From contig NZ_JAPZSK010000001.1 in assembly GCF_027531815.1 (NCBI RefSeq), positions 237,023 through 301,022 of the forward strand: 64,000 bases of DNA. The letters run 5' to 3'. The position numbers were made by a program, and so were the translations under genes. This DNA is from Gemmatimonas sp. GTDB taxonomy: Bacteria > Gemmatimonadota > Gemmatimonadetes > Gemmatimonadales > Gemmatimonadaceae. The stretch's first letter is position 1. Every line of letters starts with the position of its first letter. The notes below the pieces were generated by a model. The model worked only from the letters and a program-made list of their open reading frames with translations. It ran no database searches and had not been told where the DNA came from. Positions 41,691 to 50,107 of this stretch are shown here, in pieces.

Positions 41691-44600
41691 TCAGTCGCCC
41701 AGGGCGGCCACGTCGCGCGTGACGCGCTGCACGATGAGGTGCGCCCCCAACTGATCGGCGGCGGTCAGCGCGCGCTGCCGCTCGGCCGCCACGGCCGAGC
41801 GTTCCGCCCCTTCGGCGCGCAGCACGTGGGCCCGAATGCGATGCAGCTCGGGGATCCAGACGATCTCGCCGGTGCTGCTCGCATTCCCCAGCCCCTCGTC
41901 CACCGCCTGCCGGGCATCACTCACGCGGCCGGCCTCCAGATACCCTTCGGCGAGGAAGCCCTGGTATTCGGACACACTGGCCAGACACCGGAACATGGTG
42001 AGCGCGCCCACCGTGGCCTCCAGCGTCGCAATGCCGGCGTCGAGCTCGCCCACGGCAATCTGCGCACGTCCGAGATACGCGGCCGTCCACAGGCGCTCCG
42101 AGGCCACGCCGTACTCCTCGCACACGTGCAGCGCTTCCGCCGCCACGCGCAGCGCTTCGTCCGGACGATCGGCGGCGAGTTCGAACTCGGCAACGTGCAG
42201 CGCCCCATGTGCGCGCTCGCGCGGATCCTTGGAAACCCGCACATCGGCCAGCATGCGATCGAAGATCGCCCGCGCCCCCGCGATGTCGCCCGCCATCCAG
42301 TGTGCACGCCCCGCCTGACAGCGGCTCAGCAGCAGCGGGTCGGAGCCCACGATGGCCTGGATGCCCGCGCGCATGGCCGGGGTGGTGAGCGCCTCCGCGC
42401 GCGCCTGCGACTCGCGCGACAGCTGCAGGCGTCCGCGGAAAAACGCGGCCCCCGACAGGGCGCTCGACGCCGTGGACTGCAGCATCACATCTCCGGCGGC
42501 ATCGGCGATGTCGATCATCTGTTCGGCGTACTCGTACGCGCGAATGAACTGCCCGCTGGCGATGTGGTACACCACCATGCCCCAGAGCACCGGAATGAGC
42601 TGCGGCGTGTTGCCCGACGCCTTCGACAGCTCATGCGCCCGGTGCATCTGCTCGAACGTCTCGGGGGCGTGGAAGCCGCGCGTCACCACGTTGGTGAAGC
42701 CCAGCGACACCCGCAGGCCGATCTCCAGCGTGGTCTTCGCCTCGCCGTCGGGGAGCAGAGCAATCTGGGCGAGGCCGCGCGACGCCAGCTCGGCAGACTC
42801 GGTGTAGGCGAACTTCTCGCCGGCGCGCATGGCGCCCACCGCGAAATACCCCGACGACTTGGCGGGCGTGCGCGCCGCTTCCCAGAGCACGGCCAGGTCG
42901 GCGGCCACCTCGGTGGCACGCGCGCCGTAGCGCGCTTCCAGCGCGCTCGCCACCTGCGTGGCCAACTGGACCCGGCGTGCCCCCTGAAGCTCCTGGTACA
43001 GCGCGTTCTGATAGAGCACGTGCACGAAGCGATGCCGCACCGACAATGTGCCGTCGGGCAGGTCGTGCTCCTCCACCGGACGCACGAAGGCGTACACCTT
43101 GTCGAGGGTGGTGAGACGTTCCTCCACATCGGCCTGCTGCATGCCCAGCACGTCGGCCAGCACGGTGGAATCGAAGAGGAAGCCCTGCACGCTCGCCACG
43201 GTCAGCAGTCGGCGGTCGCTCTCTTCCAGCTGTTCGATCTTGCGCTGGATCATGCCGCGCACCGAGGGCGGCAGATCGCGCTCCACTTCAGGGAGTCCGC
43301 GCGTGAGCTGCCACGCGCCCTCGAAGTCGGCTATCGCGCCGCGGGAGCCCAGCCAGCGCAGCAGGTCCACGAGAAACAGCGGGCTGCCATCGGTCTTGTG
43401 GTGCAGCAGCCGCGCGAAGGTGGGGGGGAAGCGATGTCCCGGATAGCGTCGGTCGAGCAGTTCCTGCACGTCGTCCGCGTCGAGCAGACCGAGGGCGATG
43501 GACTCACTGAGTCCACGCGCCTGCAGGTCGAGCAGCGACGCCATGAACGGGTGCCGCGAGAGCCGCATCTCCGATTCGCGGAGCGTCGTGACGACGAGCA
43601 GTGGCAGGTCATCGACGCGCGACCCGAGGTAGGCGAGCATGTCGACCGTGGCGCTGTCGGCCCAGTGCAGATCCTCGAGCACGATCGCGAGCGGATGTGC
43701 GCGCGCCGTCGCGTCGATGAACCCGAGCAACTCGCGCTTCATGCGGTCCGGCGACGCCGCCTGCAGCCCCTGCGCGCCCCCGTCGGCCCCGGTGACGAGC
43801 GCGGGGTCGGTTTCCCCCACCTCGCGGTGCCACGTCGGCGCATGGCGGCGCAGCAGCGCGGCGATGTCCCCCGACGGGTCGGCGCGTATGGCCGACTCGA
43901 TGGCCTCGAGGATGGGGAGGAAGGCTTCGGTGCCGGCCAGGCGTTCCGAGCAGCGCCCCCGCGCCACGACTACCCCGGTGCTGTCGGCGATTTCGGCCAG
44001 GCAGGCCTCCACGAACGTGGTCTTGCCCACGCCCGGCTCACCGCTCACCACAAGCAGCGCCCCGCGCCCATCACTGGCCCGCTGCCAGACGTCCATGAAT
44101 TGGGCCCGATCGCCGCGGCGTCCCACGACCACGGTGGTGCGCGCTCCGACCCCGGTGCTGCGCCGTGGGACCGGTGCCGCCGTCGCCGCTGCGGCCGACA
44201 CGCCCCCGGACGACGATGGGGCGAAGATTGCCGACGGCCCTCCCGGGGCCGCCACGGCGGGTGCACCCGTGGTTTCCCGAACGGCAAGCGTCAGCCCGCC
44301 ACTTCCCACGCCGGTGCCGGTGAGCGCGTCGAGCGCGAGCGCCACATCGACCGCCGTGGGGCGCGCCGCCGGCTCCTTGGCGAGCATGCGGTGCACCAGC
44401 TCGGTCACGGCCGACGGCAGCTGCGGGCGCAGCTGCTGCAGTGGCGCCGGATCCTTGGTGATGATCGCGCCCAGCGTCCCTGCCGATGAGCTGCCCCGGG
44501 GGTTGAACGGGTGCGACGCCACCAGCAGCTCGTACAGCACGACGCCCAGGCCGAAGATGTCGGAAGGCGCCGCCACGGGATCACCGCATGCCTGCTCCGG

Positions 44601-45143
44601 TGACAGGTAGCGCAGCGTGCCCATGATCACGCCAGTCTTCGTGTGCGACGCGTCGGCATCAACAGCCCCGCTGCGCTCGAAGAGTCGTGCCAGCCCGAAG
44701 TCGAGCACCTTGAGGTACCCGTCGTCGCGCAACATCAGGTTCTCGGGCTTGATGTCGCGGTGCACGATGCGCGCGTCGTGCGCGACCGCCAGCGCCCGCG
44801 CCGCCTGGGCGCCCAGGCGCGCCACCGTGCTCACGTCGAGCGGCTCCTGGTACGTGGCGAGGGTGTGCCCGCGCACCAGCTCCATGGCGATGTACAGCCC
44901 GCGCTCCCCGCGGCCGATGTCGTACACCGTGACGACGTTGGGATGATTGAGCGCGCTGGCCGCGCGCGCCTCACGCAGGAAACGCTCGGTGGCCTCGACG
45001 TCGCTCACGCGCGCCGGCGGCAGCACCTTGAGGGCCAGCTCGCGGCCTAGCCGCGTGTCCCGCGCACGGTACACTTCGCCCATGCCACCGGCGCCCAGGC
45101 GCTCGGTGATCTCGAAATGGTCGATGGTGGTGCCGGGAAGCAT
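41691..45143 (-). CDS. Ser/Thr protein kinase fused to AAA-16 ATPase and TPR-like repeats
   Basis: 1150 residues. The kinase domain (about 8-275) is complete: G-A-G-G-M-G-E-V loop, Lys39, HRDIKPEN with Asp130, DFG at 148-150, and an activation segment ending TLRYLSPEQACG. A linker of about 60 residues leads to an ATPase domain with Walker A GEPGVGKT (about 375) and Walker B-like LAIVLEDLHWADS, in the manner of adenylate-cyclase/STAND-type regulators. The remaining 500 residues are helical repeats (TPR-like, YFAVGAMRAGEKFAYTESAEL and onward). Such fusions act as signalling hubs in which kinase activity responds to nucleotide and repeat-bound ligands. The flavoprotein gene lies 25 bases upstream. 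Confidence 0.88.
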   Translation of the reverse strand: MLPGTTIDHFEITERLGAGGMGEVYRARDTRLGRELALKVLPPARVSDVEATERFLREARAASALNHPNVVTVYDIGRGERGLYIAMELVRGHTLATYQEPLDVSTVARLGAQAARALAVAHDARIVHRDIKPENLMLRDDGYLKVLDFGLARLFERSGAVDADASHTKTGVIMGTLRYLSPEQACGDPVAAPSDIFGLGVVLYELLVASHPFNPRGSSSAGTLGAIITKDPAPLQQLRPQLPSAVTELVHRMLAKEPAARPTAVDVALALDALTGTGVGSGGLTLAVRETTGAPAVAAPGGPSAIFAPSSSGGVSAAAATAAPVPRRSTGVGARTTVVVGRRGDRAQFMDVWQRASDGRGALLVVSGEPGVGKTTFVEACLAEIADSTGVVVARGRCSERLAGTEAFLPILEAIESAIRADPSGDIAALLRRHAPTWHREVGETDPALVTGADGGAQGLQAASPDRMKRELLGFIDATARAHPLAIVLEDLHWADSATVDMLAYLGSRVDDLPLLVVTTLRESEMRLSRHPFMASLLDLQARGLSESIALGLLDADDVQELLDRRYPGHRFPPTFARLLHHKTDGSPLFLVDLLRWLGSRGAIADFEGAWQLTRGLPEVERDLPPSVRGMIQRKIEQLEESDRRLLTVASVQGFLFDSTVLADVLGMQQADVEERLTTLDKVYAFVRPVEEHDLPDGTLSVRHRFVHVLYQNALYQELQGARRVQLATQVASALEARYGARATEVAADLAVLWEAARTPAKSSGYFAVGAMRAGEKFAYTESAELASRGLAQIALLPDGEAKTTLEIGLRVSLGFTNVVTRGFHAPETFEQMHRAHELSKASGNTPQLIPVLWGMVVYHIASGQFIRAYEYAEQMIDIADAAGDVMLQSTASSALSGAAFFRGRLQLSRESQARAEALTTPAMRAGIQAIVGSDPLLLSRCQAGRAHWMAGDIAGARAIFDRMLADVRVSKDPRERAHGALHVAEFELAADRPDEALRVAAEALHVCEEYGVASERLWTAAYLGRAQIAVGELDAGIATLEATVGALTMFRCLASVSEYQGFLAEGYLEAGRVSDARQAVDEGLGNASSTGEIVWIPELHRIRAHVLRAEGAERSAVAAERQRALTAADQLGAHLIVQRVTRDVAALGD

Positions 45144-45168
45144 CGGAGCGGAGCGGGACGAGGGAACG

Positions 45169-46233
45169 TCAGACGGTGAGATACGGATACATCACCCGTA
45201 CATAACCACGGGCGAGCGGATAGAGGAATTGCTGGAGGCGATTGTACCGGTAGAAATCCCGCATGAGTCGCTCGGCGCCGCGCCACCGGAGGGCGGCCAT
45301 GGGGGCGCGATAGCGTCCGTGTCGTCCCACCTCCCACAGGAAGCGGTTGACGACGCCGCCCTTGATGAAGCCACCGAAATGGGCGGCGGCCGCCTCCGCG
45401 AAGTCGTGGCCGGCCAGCATGCTGTTGGCGGCCAGCACACCCGACCGCAGCGCCGCCCGCAGCCCGAACGCCCAGAGGAAGTCCTGCAGCCCGGCGGCTT
45501 CCCCCACCATGAGTGCCCCGCCATCGCTCCAGCGCGGCCGACCGGAGAAGTGCACCCAGCCCCCCACGGGGCGTTCCTCCTCCACTCGCACCGGCCAGCG
45601 GTCCAGCAGCAGGCGCCGCGCCTCGGCCAGACATTGGTGCACGCGGCGGAAATCCGACCAGAGTGAGGTGCACAGGCACCCCTCGCCGTTGCTCACCAGC
45701 AAGTAGCTGTACCCCTTGAGGCCGGCGGCATCGTTGAGGAGCGCCACGGCCAGGTCCGGTGCGTCGGTCTTGAACACGAAGCCACGGCAGACGGCGTATG
45801 GCCGCCGCTGATGCGGCCCGGTGGCAATGATGTCGGCCGCCCCGGGATCGAGCGCCTCGCCGAAGCGGAAGGTCACCCCCGCCGCCAGCGCCTGACGCTT
45901 GAGCGACTGGTCGATGCTGTCGGCCATCGTCCCCCGGCGCACGACGAAAAAGGCCGGTTGCGAAAACTCGTGCAGATCGGCACGGTCTCCGTTGAACTGA
46001 AAACCGCGGGAGAAGCCGCGATGCGCAAAGTCCGTCTCCAGCCCCGCGTCGCGCAACTCGTCGAGCACGCTGCGGTCGCCCGAGAACGACTCCAGCCCCT
46101 GCAGGTCGCCCCCGAAGCGCGCCCCGCAATCCTCCCGACGCTCGTAGAGCTCCACCCGCCGCCCGCCTCGTGCCAAGGTGATCGCGGCGGCGAGCCCCGA
46201 CGGGCCGGCACCGGCGATACGGATGAGAGACAT
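45169..46233 (-). CDS. FAD-dependent oxidoreductase (geranylgeranyl reductase/halogenase-like)
   Basis: 354 residues from the ATG at 46233; the first ATG at 46272 would place the start beyond the likely promoter. The FAD motif is RIAGAGPSGLAAAITLARGG (about 4-23) with VELYERRED. A second FAD element, VGEAAGLQDFLWAFGLRAALRSGVLAA (about 256-282), matches the group of geranylgeranyl reductases and flavin halogenases, in which the motif is G-D-A-A-G. The enzyme is likely to act on a hydrophobic substrate. It precedes the kinase gene and is divergent from the MpaB-type gene. The decamer GCTACATTAT at 46261-46270 lies 28 bases upstream of its start. Confidence 0.75.
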   Translation of the reverse strand: MSLIRIAGAGPSGLAAAITLARGGRRVELYERREDCGARFGGDLQGLESFSGDRSVLDELRDAGLETDFAHRGFSRGFQFNGDRADLHEFSQPAFFVVRRGTMADSIDQSLKRQALAAGVTFRFGEALDPGAADIIATGPHQRRPYAVCRGFVFKTDAPDLAVALLNDAAGLKGYSYLLVSNGEGCLCTSLWSDFRRVHQCLAEARRLLLDRWPVRVEEERPVGGWVHFSGRPRWSDGGALMVGEAAGLQDFLWAFGLRAALRSGVLAANSMLAGHDFAEAAAAHFGGFIKGGVVNRFLWEVGRHGRYRAPMAALRWRGAERLMRDFYRYNRLQQFLYPLARGYVRVMYPYLTV

Positions 46234-46260
46234 GGACAAGCGGGGATGGGGGGGGTACGC

Positions 46261-46270
46261 ATAATGTAGC
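46261..46270 (-). promoter_or_regulatory. Decamer GCTACATTAT upstream of the flavoprotein gene
   Basis: This is an exact match, on the minus strand, to the decamer before the ChaN gene (18403-18412). It lies in the 57-base divergent gap between the flavoprotein and the MpaB-type gene. A -10 role for the flavoprotein gene is the simplest reading. Confidence 0.45.
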
Positions 46271-46290
46271 ATTCCCTCAGCCCCGCAGCG

Positions 46291-47856
46291 ATGACCTCAC
46301 CCCACGACGCGCCCCCTCCCCGCCCACCGCTCACGGCGGCCGACTGGCGGGAACACGGCTCGGCGTTCCTGCGCTTCCTGTCCACGCAGGGGGTACCGGC
46401 CGCTGACGCCTTCGTGCGGGAGGACGGCAAGTTGCCGTACCACGATGTGCATCGGTTTTTCGGGGCCATCAATCCCGACCCGACGCTGGGGGGCCGGGAT
46501 CTCGCGGCGCAGCAGCGGCGCGAACTCGGTCTCCCGGCCGAGCCGATCCCCAACACGTTGGCCGATGCGCTCGCGGAGATTCGCACGCTCGACGAGCGGC
46601 ACGTGTCGCGCGCGCTGGCCGCGCTCGCGACGTACGTGCAGGAATCGCTGCACTTCTGTGGCGCGTGTGACCAGCCGCAGTTCCCGGCGTGGGCCAACCG
46701 GTCCATGATCCTGCGCGGACAGCGTGCCTTCATGACGCGCCTGCTGCCCAGTACCATCGTGCTGCTCTGCAAGTCGCTCCCGGAGGCCTATGCCGCGCCG
46801 CGCCCGTCAGCGGTGCTCAATCTGTCGCGGCAACTGGCGAGTCTTCCGTATCACCGGCTGCTCGGGACACTGCAGCTGCTGGTGACGGTGTCCACCCCCA
46901 ACAGCTTCGAGGGGCCCTGGTTCCCGGCGCTCGTGGCCGCCGAGGAGATGCAGCTGTTGCACGCGGGGGTCCGGTCGAACGTGGCGCCGCGCATGGGCGC
47001 GGCGGTCACCGGGCCGGTGGATCGCACCTTCGAGGCGTGGACCGGGTCCGACGACTATGTGCTGTGGGGGGGCTACGAGGCCTTTCGCGCCGGGTGGCCG
47101 CACTCCGACGATCACCCGGGTACCGAAGCCGGTCCACAGCAGGTCGTGAGCCAAGCGGACATGCTCGCCACCATCATCGCCTTCTCGCTGCTGGTGGTGG
47201 ACGGCCTTCGTGATCTTGGCGTGCCCTTCGACGAGGGCGACGACGAAGCGTTCTGGCACCTCTGGCGCGTCTTCGCGCTCTTCAAGGGCATTCATCCGCC
47301 TGGGGAGCCTACGAGCGACGCGTGGCTCCCCCGCACGCTGGTGGAGGCGCGCGCATTCTGGGAGGCCTACCGCGCCGAATACTATGCCCCGCCGATCAGC
47401 TGGAGCACGCCCAACTGGCAAGAGCGGGCGCGGCGCGACAATCCCGCGGGGCATGCGCTCACCTCGTCGCATCTCGTCATGCTTGCGCGCTTCCTGCACG
47501 CGGTGCTGCCGTTGCCGGTCACGGCAGGCTGGTGCCTCAAGGTGGCACGCTGGTTCGTGTACCGATTGTGCGGCGAGGAGGGCGCCGCACGCATTGGTGT
47601 TCCCAAGGTGCGGCTCTGGCCTTGGGAGCGTGCCGCCATCGAACATCTGCCGCGCACCATCACCAGCTGGATGGAGCGCTTCGACGTGGGCATCCAGGTG
47701 GCGTTCGGCCGGTGGGCGCTGACTCGGCTCATCGGGCGCGTCTACGGCAGCCGGGTCATCTTCCCCATTCCCCACACGGTCGACGACCTCAAGCGCTTCG
47801 TGGAGACCACGCAACTCAAGGGGCAGCGGTTCGCACAACGCGTGGACGGCGCCTGA
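46291..47856 (+). CDS. MpaB/latex-clearing-protein-type oxygenase (DUF2236)
   Basis: 521 residues, no signal peptide. Central residues about 150-300 follow the DUF2236 (ER-bound oxygenase MpaB/rubber oxygenase Lcp) pattern: an arginine-rich helix (LRGQRAFMTRLLPSTIVLLCKSLPEAYA), a helix containing the likely haem-ligand histidine (EMQLLHAGVRSNVAPRMG, about 221-238), and SQADMLATIIAFSLLVVDGLRDLGVPFDEGDDEAF. Lcp is a b-type haem dioxygenase cleaving polyisoprene; MpaB cleaves a farnesyl chain. The neighbouring isoprenoid-reductase-like flavoprotein makes an isoprenoid substrate attractive but speculative. The gene is convergent with PilT. Confidence 0.7.
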   Translation: MTSPHDAPPPRPPLTAADWREHGSAFLRFLSTQGVPAADAFVREDGKLPYHDVHRFFGAINPDPTLGGRDLAAQQRRELGLPAEPIPNTLADALAEIRTLDERHVSRALAALATYVQESLHFCGACDQPQFPAWANRSMILRGQRAFMTRLLPSTIVLLCKSLPEAYAAPRPSAVLNLSRQLASLPYHRLLGTLQLLVTVSTPNSFEGPWFPALVAAEEMQLLHAGVRSNVAPRMGAAVTGPVDRTFEAWTGSDDYVLWGGYEAFRAGWPHSDDHPGTEAGPQQVVSQADMLATIIAFSLLVVDGLRDLGVPFDEGDDEAFWHLWRVFALFKGIHPPGEPTSDAWLPRTLVEARAFWEAYRAEYYAPPISWSTPNWQERARRDNPAGHALTSSHLVMLARFLHAVLPLPVTAGWCLKVARWFVYRLCGEEGAARIGVPKVRLWPWERAAIEHLPRTITSWMERFDVGIQVAFGRWALTRLIGRVYGSRVIFPIPHTVDDLKRFVETTQLKGQRFAQRVDGA

Positions 47857-47866
47857 CGGCAGCGTC

Positions 47867-47890
47867 CGCCGGCGTCACTCCTCGCCGGCG
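47867..47890. terminator. Hairpin with the PilT stop codon in its loop
   Basis: CGCCGGCG (47867-47874) and CGCCGGCG (47883-47890) pair perfectly around TCACTCCT, which on the minus strand carries the TGA of the PilT-like gene (47875-47877). The convergent MpaB-type gene ends 10 bases to the left. Confidence 0.55.
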
Positions 47891-49407
47891 ACGGCGTCGA
47901 TGTTGTGGCCCAACAAACGCAGCCTGCTGCTCATGTCCTTCTTCTCGACCGCCTTCACGTACGCTTCCTCGGGCTCAATGGTCTTGCTCTTCACCAGACC
48001 CAGCAGGGCGTCGTTGAGCGTCTCCATGCCCAGCTTCTTCTGGGTCTGGATGATGTTGGGGATCTGCACCGTCTTCCCCTCGCGAATGAGCGTGCTCACC
48101 GCCTTGTTCACCAGCAGGATCTCGCGCGCGGCCACGCGTCCGCCGCCCACCTTCTTGCAGAGCGTCTGCGAAATCACGCCCTTGAGTGACTCGGCCAGCA
48201 TGATGCGGATCTGATCCTGCCGGTCGGCAGGGAACTGGTCCACGATGCGGTTGATGGTGCTGGCGGCGGTGCTGGTGTGCAGCGTGCCGAAGACCAAGTG
48301 TCCTGTCTCGGCCGTCTCGAGTGCGATGGCGATGGTTTCGAGGTCGCGCAGCTCACCCACGAGGATGATGTCGGGATCCTCACGCAGTGCGGCGCGCAGC
48401 GCACTCTTGAACGACTGGGTATGCGCCCCCACCTGCCGCTGCGTGATGAGGCACTTCTTGCTCTGGTGCACGAACTCGATGGGGTCTTCGATCGTGATGA
48501 TGTGATCGGAGCGCGTGCGGTTGATGTAGTCGACCAGCGCGCAGAGCGTGGTGGACTTGCCGGAGCCGGTGGGGCCGGTAACGAGGACGAGGCCCTTGGT
48601 GAGATGACAGAGCGCCTGCACCTCGGGGGAGATCCCCATGTCCTCCACGGTGACCGTAGTGGTGGCAATGGTCCGGATGACCGCTGCGGTGCCATGCCGG
48701 TCCCGCAGTACGTTCACGCGGAAACGCGAGACCCCCTCGATCTCGTGCGCGAAGTCGGTGTCCCACTGTTCGTCGAATTCAGCCCGGTTCTTCTCGGGCA
48801 TGACGGCGCGCATCATGCTGCCGACCATTTCGTTGGTCAGTGGCACATGGTTCTCGAGGCGCAGCAGATCGCCGCCGAGGCGGAAGATGGGAGGCTCGCC
48901 GACGCGCAGGTGCAGATCGGCGGCGCCGCGTGACACCTGGATGCGGAGCAGCTTCTCGAGCGCCGCCCTCGCCTCGTCCTCCGAGGTGAACGGACCAGAG
49001 GGGGTGTCGGTCGCGCGACTGCGGATCGTGGTACCGTCCGCGCCCGCGGTGGGCGTGCCGGTGGCGTCGCGGTCGACCCAGCGGCGAATGAGGATGCGCG
49101 TGAGTGAAGGATCCTCGTCCTGCTGGATGAGCCACTGCTTGTCGTTGAAGCGGTAGAAGAAACGGATCCCCGTGCCTGCATTGATGGCGGGGCGGCTCTC
49201 GGGGGTCGCGAGTTCGCTTACCAGGGCCAGCACCTGCGACTGGCTGAGCACCTGGGTACTCACTTGCTGCAGCCCACTCGGGGTCACACACCGAATGGGT
49301 GCGTCGCTCTCGAGGAGAATCTGCGAGGCCGCGCCTGATTCCAGGCGCGGCAGGAGCTTGTCAAGTTGGGGCACGTATGGCAGCTGGCAAAGGTCCACCG
49401 GGTCCAC
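47875..49407 (-). CDS. pilT: PilT-type retraction ATPase with duplicated N-terminal domain
   Basis: 510 residues, about 140 longer than typical PilT. The ATPase core has Walker A GPTGSGKSTT (about 280), the acidic box TIEDPIEFVH, Walker B DPDIILVGELRDLETI, the His box and, near the C-terminus, LIREGK, which follows PilT's A-I-R-N-L-I-R-E motif (here AVSTLIREGK). Residues about 145-260 are the usual PilT PAS-like N-terminal domain (SRGAADLHLRVGEPPIFRLGG). Residues 1-110 look like a second, divergent copy (LDKLLPRLESGAASQILLES). PilT drives type IV pilus retraction and twitching. No other pilus gene is in the window. The extra domain may set hexamer geometry or partner choice. Confidence 0.85.
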   Translation of the reverse strand: MDPVDLCQLPYVPQLDKLLPRLESGAASQILLESDAPIRCVTPSGLQQVSTQVLSQSQVLALVSELATPESRPAINAGTGIRFFYRFNDKQWLIQQDEDPSLTRILIRRWVDRDATGTPTAGADGTTIRSRATDTPSGPFTSEDEARAALEKLLRIQVSRGAADLHLRVGEPPIFRLGGDLLRLENHVPLTNEMVGSMMRAVMPEKNRAEFDEQWDTDFAHEIEGVSRFRVNVLRDRHGTAAVIRTIATTTVTVEDMGISPEVQALCHLTKGLVLVTGPTGSGKSTTLCALVDYINRTRSDHIITIEDPIEFVHQSKKCLITQRQVGAHTQSFKSALRAALREDPDIILVGELRDLETIAIALETAETGHLVFGTLHTSTAASTINRIVDQFPADRQDQIRIMLAESLKGVISQTLCKKVGGGRVAAREILLVNKAVSTLIREGKTVQIPNIIQTQKKLGMETLNDALLGLVKSKTIEPEEAYVKAVEKKDMSSRLRLLGHNIDAVAGEE

Positions 49408-49540
49408 CGTCTCGGACCATTACGCCGCCGGAACGGTCGGCGGGGCACGAGGAGGACGAGCGGCCCCCCGTCGGGGAAACCTGCGGGGGGAACGGCAGCG
49501 GGCCCCGTCGGGGAAAGGTGCGGGAGGGAGGGACCCGCAG

Positions 49541-49561
49541 ACGGCAGCCGCCGGCTGCCGT
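49541..49561 (-). terminator. Hairpin at the end of the 49561-50040 gene
   Basis: ACGGCAGCC (49541-49549) pairs perfectly with GGCTGCCGT (49553-49561) around GCC; the last base is part of the TAA of the minus-strand gene. The rest of the 153-base gap to PilT holds two direct copies of CCCCGTCGGGGAAA (near 49470 and 49505), of unknown purpose. Confidence 0.6.
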
Positions 49562-50040
49562 TACGTCGACCGCGAGACCGCCCCCTCACCACCCGGCGCC
49601 GGCATCTCGCCAGTGATGCTGCGCCAATCCTCCTCGTGCGTCTCACTGCGCTCATCGGCCGGGATGATCCCGAGATCGTTCAACATCAGCCCCACCGCGT
49701 CCGGCACCATCGCCGGCCACAGAAACACACCACCGAGGCGCACCAGGGGGCGCGCTGTACGCCCGGTGCCCGCGTACCTGCGCCGCGCCCACAGCTCGTA
49801 AAACACCGTGAGCACGCCACCGAATGCCGCAAACACCCCCCACGTGACGAGTGCCTCGCGAAGCGGCAGCTCCACCAGCATCCACGCCAACACGCCGTAG
49901 CTGAGTGTGAGCCCCATGATGCCCATCCCTTTGCGCAGCGCCGCATTCAGCACCACGCACGCCGTGGTCCACAGCAGCACACCGAAGAGGACGATGGCCC
50001 ACATGATGTTCACGGACAGGATGGTCATGTGCGCGAACAT
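49561..50040 (-). CDS. Hypothetical membrane protein, 159 residues
   Basis: I do not recognise a family. Three or four hydrophobic segments are seen (about 8-27, 40-60, 63-82 and 103-118), with a hydrophilic C-terminus of about 35 residues (DERSETHEEDWRSITGEMPA). The start may be the first ATG (50040) or the one four codons later (50028); no ribosome binding site separates them. The gene follows the Asp-box gene on the same strand after 67 bases and may be cotranscribed with it. Confidence 0.6.
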   Translation of the reverse strand: MFAHMTILSVNIMWAIVLFGVLLWTTACVVLNAALRKGMGIMGLTLSYGVLAWMLVELPLREALVTWGVFAAFGGVLTVFYELWARRRYAGTGRTARPLVRLGGVFLWPAMVPDAVGLMLNDLGIIPADERSETHEEDWRSITGEMPAPGGEGAVSRST

Positions 50041-50107
50041 GCAGCAGCGGTGGGGATGGCGCCAGTTGAGGAAATCGGAGATGGCGATGGGGTATGGCCG
50101 AGCGGAC

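Noticed and set aside
41682..44489. Long plus-strand open frame antisense to the kinase gene
   Set aside because: It has no recognisable domain, is Arg/His/Gly-rich as typical of GC-rich shadow frames, and overlaps a complete kinase-ATPase gene.
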